64,000 bases of DNA from Fusibacter sp. A1. Lineage in GTDB: Bacteria; Bacillota; Clostridia; Peptostreptococcales; Acidaminobacteraceae. Below are positions 56,910-63,701 of the stretch, one piece after another (positions within the stretch are counted from its first letter, which is position 1; every line of letters begins with the position of its first letter). The stretch covers positions 1 through 64,000 of the forward strand of contig NZ_QQWI01000003.1 in assembly GCF_004125825.1 (NCBI RefSeq), read 5' to 3'. The position numbers were made by a program, and so were the translations under genes. The notes beneath the pieces were generated by a model. The model was not told the DNA's origin, ran no database searches, and saw only the letters and a list, made by a program, of their open reading frames with translations.

Positions 56910-57590
56910 TCAATCGATAAGGTCGATTACCTCGAGCAGGCTCTTTACCGTATAGGTGGGTTTGATGGGATGCTTCCAGGTTTCTGCTGTTCTGTTGATC
57001 CAGCAGCTGGCAATTCCCGCCCTGCTCGCTCCGCTGATGTCCGCGGACGAATCACCGATATGCAGCACCTTTTTCGGATCTATCTGATAATAAGCTAAAA
57101 CCGAATTGAACATCCTGCACTCGGGATCGTTCTTATACGCCCCCACCGCTTCAGAGATGAAGACATGATCAAATTCAAACCGGTCCAGCAGACCATGCAC
57201 CATGCTGTGGTCCGCATCGCTTACAAGGCAAATTCTGACCCTATCCTTCAATCGGTTAAAAAACGCATGCACGTCTTCATAACTGTCGCAGTAGTTATGC
57301 TCCTCAAGGAAAATATCCACCGCCACCTCAGGGTCCGTCTTCAATTCAAACTCCGTCATGATTTCTGTAAAATATTTTAAAAACACCGTTCTGAGCGTGA
57401 CGAACTGCGAACTATAACTATCGACAGTAAAAAATCCGTTCACAGCCCTTGTGATAAGTTGGTTCTTATAGAAAGCTCCTTTGTCAGGAGTATAGTCCTC
57501 ACCTAAAATGCGCATCCAGACCGATTTTGTACGCGTGTTGATATCCACAAGCGTCTGAAACATATCAATGCAAATCAAATCGTATTTCAT
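56910..57590 (-). CDS. HAD-superfamily hydrolase
   Basis: About 226 residues. Motif I is DMFQTLVDI, of the DxFxT type seen in YjjG and dehalogenase-like members, followed by a helical cap domain (about 20-85), motif II CLVSDADHS, a lysine in AVGAYKNDPE and motif IV VLHIGDSSADISGA. Likely a small-molecule phosphatase. AGGT lies 6 nt before the ATG at 57590; the upstream frame extension is rejected. Confidence 0.87.
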   Translation of the reverse strand: MKYDLICIDMFQTLVDINTRTKSVWMRILGEDYTPDKGAFYKNQLITRAVNGFFTVDSYSSQFVTLRTVFLKYFTEIMTEFELKTDPEVAVDIFLEEHNYCDSYEDVHAFFNRLKDRVRICLVSDADHSMVHGLLDRFEFDHVFISEAVGAYKNDPECRMFNSVLAYYQIDPKKVLHIGDSSADISGASRAGIASCWINRTAETWKHPIKPTYTVKSLLEVIDLID

Positions 57591-57718
57591 ATCAGTACCT
57601 CGCTTAGCTGATTTCATCAATTTCCATCCTCATCCATTTTACACTATTTAACTTGATAATACAGCCGTTGGGAGCAGATTGGGCAATAATTTTGAGGCTG
57701 TCGTTTTCCACTTTTGTG

Positions 57719-57749
57719 TTGACTCTCGTGCCACACCAGAGTGTACAAT
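57719..57749 (+). promoter_or_regulatory. MerR-type promoter with 19-bp spacer and operator dyad
   Basis: TTGACT (57719-57724) and TACAAT (57744-57749) are separated by 19 bp, the abnormal spacing used by MerR-family activators. An ACTCT / AGAGT inverted repeat (57722-57726 and 57738-57742) lies within the spacer. This strongly suggests autoregulation of the MerR gene 30 nt downstream. Confidence 0.7.
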
Positions 57750-57778
57750 AGTAAGTGACGAACTTAAAGGAGAAAACC

Positions 57779-58678
57779 ATGTATTCAATCGGACAGATTT
57801 CCAAACTGGTAAACCTATCAACAGACGCCCTGCGCTACTACGACGAGATCAACCTGCTTAATCCGTCTTATGTGAATAAGAAGAGCAACTACCGCTATTA
57901 CTCGAAAGACCAGATACAGCAGTTACTGTCGATCATCGAACTGAAGCATCTCGGATTCAGTCTGGATGCAATCAAGCAGCTCATGGACTGCACCGATCCG
58001 AAAGCGCTCGAATCCGCATATCGGCTGAAGATGAATCAGATGACAAATGATATCAAGGAAATGCATCAGCTTGCCGACCGGCTAAATAAAAAATTGTCTA
58101 ACGTGACAGGTTCCGTTGAACCTGTCACAGTGCTGCTTATCGACGATTCCGATTTTATGAGGTTTATGCAAAAGGACATTCTTGAAAAGAACGGCTACAA
58201 GGTGGTTGCCGAAGCGGCGGACGCCATGGACGGTATCGCGGCATTCTTAAAACATGCTCCGGACCTTGTCCTGATGGACATCGACATGCCTAAAATGGAC
58301 GGCATCACAGCGTTAAAAAGACTGATCGAAATCGACTCGACCTGCAGGGTTGTCATGTGCGCGGCTTGCAGTACGCTGCAGACAGTGGTCGATTCGCTCA
58401 GCTTAGGAGCCACCGGATTTATCGCTAAGGCCTTTCATGTCGACGATTTTCTAAATACGATCGACGTATCCATGAAGGGTGAGTTCGACACCTCAAGACA
58501 CATGCTCACAACCCTTTCATACGATAAGACCTTCATGAAAAAACACTCCTATCGCATCTGTACCCAGCACGAAATCGACCGAATAGCACGATCGCATCAT
58601 TCCTATCAAGCAAACGATTCGGCAAACTTGATCAGGACGAGTTCTGGAACACCGTTGAACGCATGGAGTATCCTCTAA
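57779..58678 (+). CDS. MerR HTH - receiver domain fusion regulator
   Basis: About 299 residues. Residues 1-70 are a MerR DNA-binding domain (IGQISKLVNLSTDALRYYDE, NYRYYSKDQ), then a coiled coil (about 75-110) and a CheY-like receiver (about 116-235) with acidic pocket D122/D123, phosphoacceptor D167 in LMDIDMPKMDG and K217. The usual switch Ser/Thr is Ala (VVMCAACS) and the proline after the lysine is Ala, so signalling may be altered. ATG at 57779 follows AAAGGAG. The last 20-30 codons are doubtful because of a probable frameshift into the next gene. Confidence 0.85.
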   Translation: MYSIGQISKLVNLSTDALRYYDEINLLNPSYVNKKSNYRYYSKDQIQQLLSIIELKHLGFSLDAIKQLMDCTDPKALESAYRLKMNQMTNDIKEMHQLADRLNKKLSNVTGSVEPVTVLLIDDSDFMRFMQKDILEKNGYKVVAEAADAMDGIAAFLKHAPDLVLMDIDMPKMDGITALKRLIEIDSTCRVVMCAACSTLQTVVDSLSLGATGFIAKAFHVDDFLNTIDVSMKGEFDTSRHMLTTLSYDKTFMKKHSYRICTQHEIDRIARSHHSYQANDSANLIRTSSGTPLNAWSIL

Positions 58679-59790
58679 TCGAAGCGATCGACGACCAGTA
58701 CTGCACAGTGACTTTTCTTTATCATGAGGGACAGTCGCCTGTTGAAAACATCGTCCTTCACGGAACAGGCATCGGCTTTGAATACATGAAAAACCGAATG
58801 GAAAAAATCGCTGATACGAACATCTGGTACAAGACCTACCGTCTGCCGAACGATATCGAGTTCATCTACTGGATGTCCATAAGCGATAGGCTTGATGATG
58901 ACAGCGTCTACAGACACAACAACTTCACGTTAGATACGCTCAACCCAAAGACCTTTTTCATGAAAGACGACCCCGAAAAGCCTGTAGGCAAAGACTTTGT
59001 CAGCTCCTATGTCAGGATGCCTAAAAATCCAAACAAGGAGTGGACCCAAAAGAACCACAAGGTCCCTGAAGGCGACTTGGAGAAGGTCCTCTTTAAAAGC
59101 GAACGCCTCAACAACGAGAGAAGACTCTGGATCTACACTCCCATTGGCATGAAAAGGGACAACTGCCAAGTAAAAAAACTGCTTATTTTGAATGACGGCA
59201 ACACCTATGTGAATTGGCTGTCTGCAACAAAGGTGCTCGACCATCTGATCCATGCTAAAAAAATCGAGCCCGTCATAGTTGTCTTTGTAAGCTCTACCGC
59301 CACAAGGGTGGACGAACTGACCTTCAATGACGAGTATAACGCCTTTTTAACAACTGAGTTGCTGCCCTATATTCAGACCAGGCACCCGGCGGACAGGACA
59401 AAAAACGACACCCTCCTCGGTGGATTCAGCCTAGGTGGATTGGCTTCTGCATACGCCTGTCTCAAACACCCCGATGTCTTTGGCAAATGCATCTCACAGT
59501 CCGGTTCGTTCTTCTGGAAGGATAGCACGTACAAGCAGGATGAATGGCTGCTCGACCAGTACGAAAAACACCCACCGCTTGCAGTCGAATTTTACATCAC
59601 CTACGGAATACTTGAGAACACACCGATCGCCAAACCGACGCTTATCGAATCCAACGAGCGTATGATCTCCATTTTGAAAGCTAAGAACTACAAAGTAACC
59701 AGCGAGGTATTCAGGAGCGGTCACGATTATCTAAACTGGGGTGAGACCTTCGCAAGCGCCATGATCGCACTGATTGCATCGGACAGATAG
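58663..59790 (+). CDS. Fes-like esterase (enterochelin-esterase family), N-terminus out of frame
   Basis: The 375-codon frame has a Fes-type N-terminal domain (CTVTFLYHEG, WYKTYRLP, EFIYWMS) and an alpha/beta hydrolase domain with nucleophile elbow GGFSLGG (S256) and a candidate catalytic His in RSGHDY (H354). Coding clearly extends upstream of the first ATG (codons 58621-58662 read GKLDQDEFWNTVER, as in Fes proteins), but no ATG, GTG or TTG exists in this frame back to the stop at 58525. The ATG at 58663 lacks a good ribosome site. A lost base near 58618 would join it to the MerR-receiver gene. Confidence 0.75.
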   Translation: MEYPLIEAIDDQYCTVTFLYHEGQSPVENIVLHGTGIGFEYMKNRMEKIADTNIWYKTYRLPNDIEFIYWMSISDRLDDDSVYRHNNFTLDTLNPKTFFMKDDPEKPVGKDFVSSYVRMPKNPNKEWTQKNHKVPEGDLEKVLFKSERLNNERRLWIYTPIGMKRDNCQVKKLLILNDGNTYVNWLSATKVLDHLIHAKKIEPVIVVFVSSTATRVDELTFNDEYNAFLTTELLPYIQTRHPADRTKNDTLLGGFSLGGLASAYACLKHPDVFGKCISQSGSFFWKDSTYKQDEWLLDQYEKHPPLAVEFYITYGILENTPIAKPTLIESNERMISILKAKNYKVTSEVFRSGHDYLNWGETFASAMIALIASDR

Positions 59791-59848
59791 ATTTTCCATT
59801 CAAAGCATGAAGTCAAATCAAATATTTATGATGAGACCCCAAAGAATT

Positions 59849-59857
59849 TGGTATAAT
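59849..59857 (+). promoter_or_regulatory. Extended -10 promoter for the HD-GYP gene
   Basis: TGGTATAAT, an extended -10 with perfect TATAAT, 34 nt before the ATG. No clear -35. Confidence 0.6.
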
Positions 59858-59891
59858 AGGCTTAAGTAATAATACGTATAGGAGCCTACTC

Positions 59892-61010
59892 ATGGAAAAT
59901 GTGATTTCAAAAGAAGTAAATAGACTGATTGATTATAAATTCTCACTCCTTGTAAACTCATTTGTAAACACAAATCATTTGTCTAAGACAGATTTTATCA
60001 ATCATTCTTTCGATACCGTATTTGACCTAATCGATGAAGCCCAAAAAGGATCCTATTATGAACTGATCGGCGATCATTACGTACCCATCGCTTCAAAAGG
60101 ATATGACCTCAATTTATTGAACCAACTCAAATTTACAAAATACGACGCCTTCATCGACTACAAAAGCCCAGACAACCAGTTGATAGACGCCTATGAGATA
60201 AAAGTCACAAAACGCGACGACGCACGCTTTTCTAAAGAAATGCTCGACATCTTCAAAGCGCTGGGCACCTACGAAAACTATATCTCCCTGTATGCGCCGA
60301 TAAAACTCAGCAGTGAGAAAATCGGTGTCATCTGCCTTGAAAACTTTAGCGGAGTTCCCTTCACAGAACAGTCGAAGATGCTTTTAAAACTATTCGCACA
60401 ACAGTTTTCAAACATCTACACGCTAAAGCACTATCAGGAGCAGTCCGACATAAGGTATCAGAACATCACAAACGTCCTTGTCAACGCTATCGAGGTCAAG
60501 GATTCCTATACGGTAGGCCATGCCAACAGAGTGCAGGAGCTTTCGCTTAAGATCGCTTCAAAAATTAAGTTGTCGGACGAGCGGATCAACGTTCTTAAAA
60601 ACGCCGCCATCCTTCACGATGTGGGTAAAATAGGAATTCCCACCGAAGTCCTGATTAAACCTGCAAAATTGACCGACCAGGAATACAAGACCATCCAGGA
60701 ACACCCCTTGCACGCTCAAAAAATTCTAAGCGGCATCGATGGTTTTGCAGAAATCGCGGAGTTGGCCTATTGCCACCACGAACATTATGACGGCACCGGT
60801 TATCCCAGAGGCCTTAAAAACGAACAGATCCCATTCGAAGCACAAATCATTCAAATCGCTGATGTGTTCGATGCGATGACCTCCGAAAGAGCTTATCGTC
60901 AGGCATTTTCGGTAGAAAAGGCACTCGCTGTCCTGATCGAGGAAAAAGGTCGCCAGTTTCATCCAGAGCTGGTCGATATCATGATCGAACTTAACCAAGA
61001 TGAACGCTAA
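59892..61010 (+). CDS. GAF-like / HD-GYP cyclic-di-GMP phosphodiesterase
   Basis: A 372-residue protein. The N-terminal part (about 35-180) resembles a GAF sensor domain (YISLYAPIKLSSEKIGVICLE). The HD-GYP domain (about 190-365) has the HD pair in ILHDVGKIGIP (H242, D243), the HHEHYDGTGYPRGL motif with GYP at 303-305, and QIADVFDAMTSERAYR, all intact. Probably degrades cyclic-di-GMP in response to a cytoplasmic signal. TAGGAG precedes the ATG. Confidence 0.92.
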   Translation: MENVISKEVNRLIDYKFSLLVNSFVNTNHLSKTDFINHSFDTVFDLIDEAQKGSYYELIGDHYVPIASKGYDLNLLNQLKFTKYDAFIDYKSPDNQLIDAYEIKVTKRDDARFSKEMLDIFKALGTYENYISLYAPIKLSSEKIGVICLENFSGVPFTEQSKMLLKLFAQQFSNIYTLKHYQEQSDIRYQNITNVLVNAIEVKDSYTVGHANRVQELSLKIASKIKLSDERINVLKNAAILHDVGKIGIPTEVLIKPAKLTDQEYKTIQEHPLHAQKILSGIDGFAEIAELAYCHHEHYDGTGYPRGLKNEQIPFEAQIIQIADVFDAMTSERAYRQAFSVEKALAVLIEEKGRQFHPELVDIMIELNQDER

Positions 61011-61016
61011 ATAAAA

Positions 61017-61046
61017 ACCGCATCTTAATCGAGATGCGGTTTTTTG
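61017..61046 (+). terminator. Terminator after the HD-GYP gene
   Basis: CCGCATCT / AGATGCGG with a 6-nt loop followed by six T residues. Confidence 0.92.
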
Positions 61047-61143
61047 CTTATGTTTTATCACTTGCTTTGAATATCACACTGACCCAATCCTATATTTCCC
61101 AAATATCTCTCTAATAATCCATCCGCTCTCAATACTGCTTGTT

Positions 61144-62826
61144 TTATTGTCTAATTTTTACTATCAAGCAACTTGATTTATAGTCGTCGTAATCCCCTAA
61201 GTAATTGACCAGTTTTTTCTCTTCTAGCGCAACAATTCTATTGCACATGCGATTGATGAAGTATCTGTCATGTGAGATGAAAAGCAGCGTGCCTTTAAAG
61301 TCAGCCAGTGCCGATTCGATGCTTTCTATAGCTTCAATGTCCAAGTGATTTGTAGGCTCATCAAGGATGATTGTGTTCACGTTTTCAAAAAACAACTTGC
61401 TCAGCTTTAAACGAATTCGCTCACCACCGGAGAGGTGCCTTATCTTTTTATGGACATTGCCACCGTAAAACATGAATCGAGCCAGGTGTTCCCTCGCTTT
61501 TCCTTCTAGCACCTTCAAGTCATCGCAAAAGCATTCCAGTACCGTATCGTTCTCGTCCTCAAAAACAAGGTTTTGCGGCAAATAGGCGATTTTCGTACTC
61601 GCACCCAGCCTGATTTCTCCCTTATCCTGTTCAAGTTCATTCAGAAGCATTTTGACAAAGGTGCTTTTACCGCTACCGTTGGGGCCGATGAGCGCCACTT
61701 TATCGCCGTACATAACATGCATGTTGGCGTGTTCAAATAGGACCCTGTCCCCGAACTTCTTGCAAAGGTCAGTCACTTCGATTACCGAGTTTCCAGACCT
61801 TGAACCAGACGCAATATCCAGTTGCATGGTCCGATTTTGGGTTTTCACCTTTTCAACTTTTTTCATCTTGTCTAGCTTGATCTCCAGACTCGCGGCACGC
61901 TTGTTGAACTTTGAATTGTCAGCTTTATCAGCCCAGCGTTTCAATTCTTTAATGCTTCCCTTGATTTGCGAGATTTCCTTGCTATGCTGTTTGTACTTGT
62001 TGGACTGAATAAGCCTTTCTTCCTCTCGCTGCCTGATAAAGTCGGTATAGTTTCCATGATAGGTTTTACACCGTTTGTCACTCAGCGCTACAATCTTGTT
62101 TACGGTCTTATCTAAAAAGTATCTGTCATGAGATACAATAACGACAATCCCCTTATAGCTGTTAATAAATGTTTGCAACCATTCAACCGACTCCATGTCA
62201 AGATGGTTGGTCGGTTCGTCGAGCAGCAGCACGTCGGGTGTCTCAATGAGGAGTTTTCCTAAAAGGACGATCTTCTTCTCGCCACCGCTCAACCTTTCGA
62301 AGGCGCTACTTAAAAACTCATCGTTGAACTTGAGCCCTGTGCAGACTTTCTTTAGTTTTTCCTCGGTCTCATAACCGCCTTTCACTTCGTATTCCTGGGT
62401 AAGCCGGCTATAGTTTTCAAGGGTCCTTGTCAGTTCCACATCCTTCAAGTGTGTCATCTCACCCTCTAGCCGTCTTAGCTGAGCTTCCAGCTCTAAAAGG
62501 GCTGAAAAGCTTGAATTCAGAACATCATAAACGGTCTCACCGCTATCGAACTTTGGAACCTGTTCCAAATAGGCCGTGCTAGTATTTTTTGTGACCTTCA
62601 CCCATCCCTCATCGTAACCCGGTGGCACGGGAGCATAAGGGTAACCCGCACAGTGCCTCAACTGTATCATTCCTGCTATCAGTTTCAGTATCGTTGTTTT
62701 CCCGGTACCGTTATTTCCTACAATACCGACTCTTTCAGCCCCTGTTATGTGAAAACTGACTGTATTGAACAAAAGATGGGCATCTAAAAACTTTTTCACC
62801 TGATCAAATCTAATTTCGTGCATCAT
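61144..62826 (-). CDS. ABC-F family ATPase
   Basis: About 560 residues with two ABC domains and no membrane segments, so it acts on the ribosome. First domain: GNNGTGKTTILKLIAG, LSGGEKKIVLLGKL, LLLDEPTNHLD. Linker (about 250-320) is charged and helical, as in the P-site tRNA interaction motif. Second domain: GPNGSGKSTFVKML, LSGGERIRLKLSKL, IILDEPTNHLD. It may be a ribosome-protection resistance factor or a housekeeping translation factor; subfamily not decided. ATG at 62826 follows GGAAG; the ATG 3 nt further is equally possible. Confidence 0.92.
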   Translation of the reverse strand: MMHEIRFDQVKKFLDAHLLFNTVSFHITGAERVGIVGNNGTGKTTILKLIAGMIQLRHCAGYPYAPVPPGYDEGWVKVTKNTSTAYLEQVPKFDSGETVYDVLNSSFSALLELEAQLRRLEGEMTHLKDVELTRTLENYSRLTQEYEVKGGYETEEKLKKVCTGLKFNDEFLSSAFERLSGGEKKIVLLGKLLIETPDVLLLDEPTNHLDMESVEWLQTFINSYKGIVVIVSHDRYFLDKTVNKIVALSDKRCKTYHGNYTDFIRQREEERLIQSNKYKQHSKEISQIKGSIKELKRWADKADNSKFNKRAASLEIKLDKMKKVEKVKTQNRTMQLDIASGSRSGNSVIEVTDLCKKFGDRVLFEHANMHVMYGDKVALIGPNGSGKSTFVKMLLNELEQDKGEIRLGASTKIAYLPQNLVFEDENDTVLECFCDDLKVLEGKAREHLARFMFYGGNVHKKIRHLSGGERIRLKLSKLFFENVNTIILDEPTNHLDIEAIESIESALADFKGTLLFISHDRYFINRMCNRIVALEEKKLVNYLGDYDDYKSSCLIVKIRQ

Positions 62827-62830
62827 AAAC

Positions 62831-62932
62831 CTACTTCCTTGCATTCCTCAATAACTGTGTCACTAAAAAAGTATCATTTTCCAAAGAAGATAGACACCTC
62901 ATCTTCTTATCTAGGTAGAAGTTGAGGTCCAT
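62831..62932 (-). CDS. Possible 33-codon leader ORF of the ABC-F gene
   Basis: A short frame (MDLNFYLDKKMRCLSSL...) with AAAGG 7 nt before its ATG, ending 4 nt before the ABC-F start region. It contains an AAGAAGAT / ATCTTCTT hairpin followed by TTTTTT about a dozen bases later. ABC-F resistance genes are often controlled by such leaders, but the frame could be chance. Confidence 0.35.
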   Translation of the reverse strand: MDLNFYLDKKMRCLSSLENDTFLVTQLLRNARK

Positions 62933-62982
62933 TCACCAACCTTTCAAAATATGACACTTGCGTTACATGATTACTCACTTTA

Positions 62983-63011
62983 TTGAAGAATTATCCATAT
63001 CGGTCTATGAT
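62983..63011 (+). promoter_or_regulatory. Promoter of leader 1 - CD3324 gene
   Basis: TTGAAG (62983-62988), 17 bp and TATGAT (63006-63011), about 33 nt before the first leader ORF. The 62933-63025 stretch holds no other feature. Confidence 0.65.
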
Positions 63012-63043
63012 GAATTTAACATAACAAAGGAGGACCCCATTTT

Positions 63044-63070
63044 ATGCTAAGATATGTTATTACTGCGTAG
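63044..63070 (+). CDS. Leader peptide 1, MLRYVITA
   Basis: An 8-codon frame ending in TAG, with a strong AAAGGAGG ribosome site (63026-63033) 10 nt upstream. It shares M-L-R, a hydrophobic fifth residue and a final Ala-TAG with leader 2. The stop codon lies inside the hairpins described next, as expected of a regulatory leader translated for control rather than for the peptide itself. Confidence 0.6.
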   Translation: MLRYVITA

Positions 63071-63133
63071 CAAAAGCTATCGCGTAAATTGAATAGGTTG
63101 TAACAACCAAATGTCAGTAAAGATAGCTTTTGC
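63065..63133 (+). promoter_or_regulatory. Alternative hairpins of leader 1
   Basis: Short hairpin: GCGTAGC (63065-63071) with GCTA-T-CGC (63076-63083), one bulged U, covering the leader stop. Long hairpin: GCAAAAGCTATC (63070-63081) with GATAGCTTTTGC (63122-63133), 12 perfect pairs, enclosing a GGTTG/CAACC hairpin. The two cannot form together. The 3' arm can also pair with AGCTAT at codons 2-3 of the next gene. Confidence 0.65.
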
Positions 63134-63172
63134 AAATCCTTAAATCAGTCACATTACATTTAGGAGGCGCAG

Positions 63173-63448
63173 ATGAGCTATACCAATGCAAAACAAATAT
63201 TACCAGACGAGATTATTGAACTCATTCAGAATTATGTCGAAGGTGAATACTTATATATCCCTAAAAAAGCGGATAACAGAAAAGCTTGGGGGGAAAACAC
63301 GAAGACAAGGAATGAGCTTCATACGCGAAACTCGAGTATCTACAAGGACTATATCGAAGGCTTAAGCACCGCTGAACTTGCCGATAAATACTATCTGTCG
63401 ATAAAGAGCATTCAACGTATCGTTCTAAACCTAAAGAAGTCATCTTAA
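63173..63448 (+). CDS. CD3324-family protein (Mor-like HTH)
   Basis: A 91-residue conserved clostridial protein, with ILPDEIIELIQNYVEGEYLY and YIPKKADNRKAWGE near the N-terminus and a C-terminal helix-turn-helix-like segment STAELADKYYLSIKSIQRIV. Probably a DNA-binding protein; targets unknown. ATG follows AGGAGG. Preceded by leader 1 and closed by its own terminator. Confidence 0.85.
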   Translation: MSYTNAKQILPDEIIELIQNYVEGEYLYIPKKADNRKAWGENTKTRNELHTRNSSIYKDYIEGLSTAELADKYYLSIKSIQRIVLNLKKSS

Positions 63449-63473
63449 ACCAACGCTTGCCGTTGGTTTTTTA
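63447..63473 (+). terminator. Terminator after the CD3324 gene
   Basis: AACCAACG / CGTTGGTT with a 5-nt loop followed by a T run; the stem begins in the stop codon. Confidence 0.9.
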
Positions 63474-63581
63474 TTGCGCTTTAAACGCCTATAACTTGAT
63501 TCATAAACAAACATGAGGTCGTATCTTCACCCTACCAGCCCTATACTTAAGCTATCAAGAATACGAAAGGAGCGCACATTT

Positions 63582-63608
63582 ATGCTTAGAGAGATCTCAA
63601 TTGCATAG
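63582..63608 (+). CDS. Leader peptide 2, MLREISIA
   Basis: A second 8-codon frame ending in TAG, with AAAGGAG (63566-63572) 9 nt upstream. Same length and plan as leader 1, but ahead of a different gene in a separate unit. A TATACT at 63542-63547 is a likely -10 for it. Confidence 0.6.
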   Translation: MLREISIA

Positions 63609-63654
63609 CAAAGGCTATGCATAGATAGATAAATTATTTATGAATAGCCTTTGC
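63603..63654 (+). promoter_or_regulatory. Alternative hairpins of leader 2
   Basis: Short hairpin: GCATAGC (63603-63609) with GCTATGC (63614-63620), 7 perfect pairs and an AAAG loop, covering the stop. Long hairpin: GCAAAGGCTAT (63608-63618) with ATAGCCTTTGC (63644-63654), 11 pairs, enclosing ATAAAT/ATTTAT. AATAGC (63643-63648) can also pair with GCTATT at codons 2-4 of the next gene. Confidence 0.65.
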
Positions 63655-63701
63655 TTTCCCTAATGTAACTTTAGTTTCTACACAAAATTAGGAGAATGCA
63701 T

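Noticed and set aside
58531-58545. Programmed -1 frameshift at the A6 run
   Set aside because: Not excluded, but reading after it in the -1 frame gives a poor sequence until about 58618, so a lost base nearer 58618 is the simpler explanation.
63068-63100. UAG read-through or pyrrolysine insertion at the leader stop codons, given the hairpin directly after
   Set aside because: Read-through would add only about 8-12 residues with little similarity beyond Gln-Lys/Arg-Leu; an attenuator explains the pattern better.
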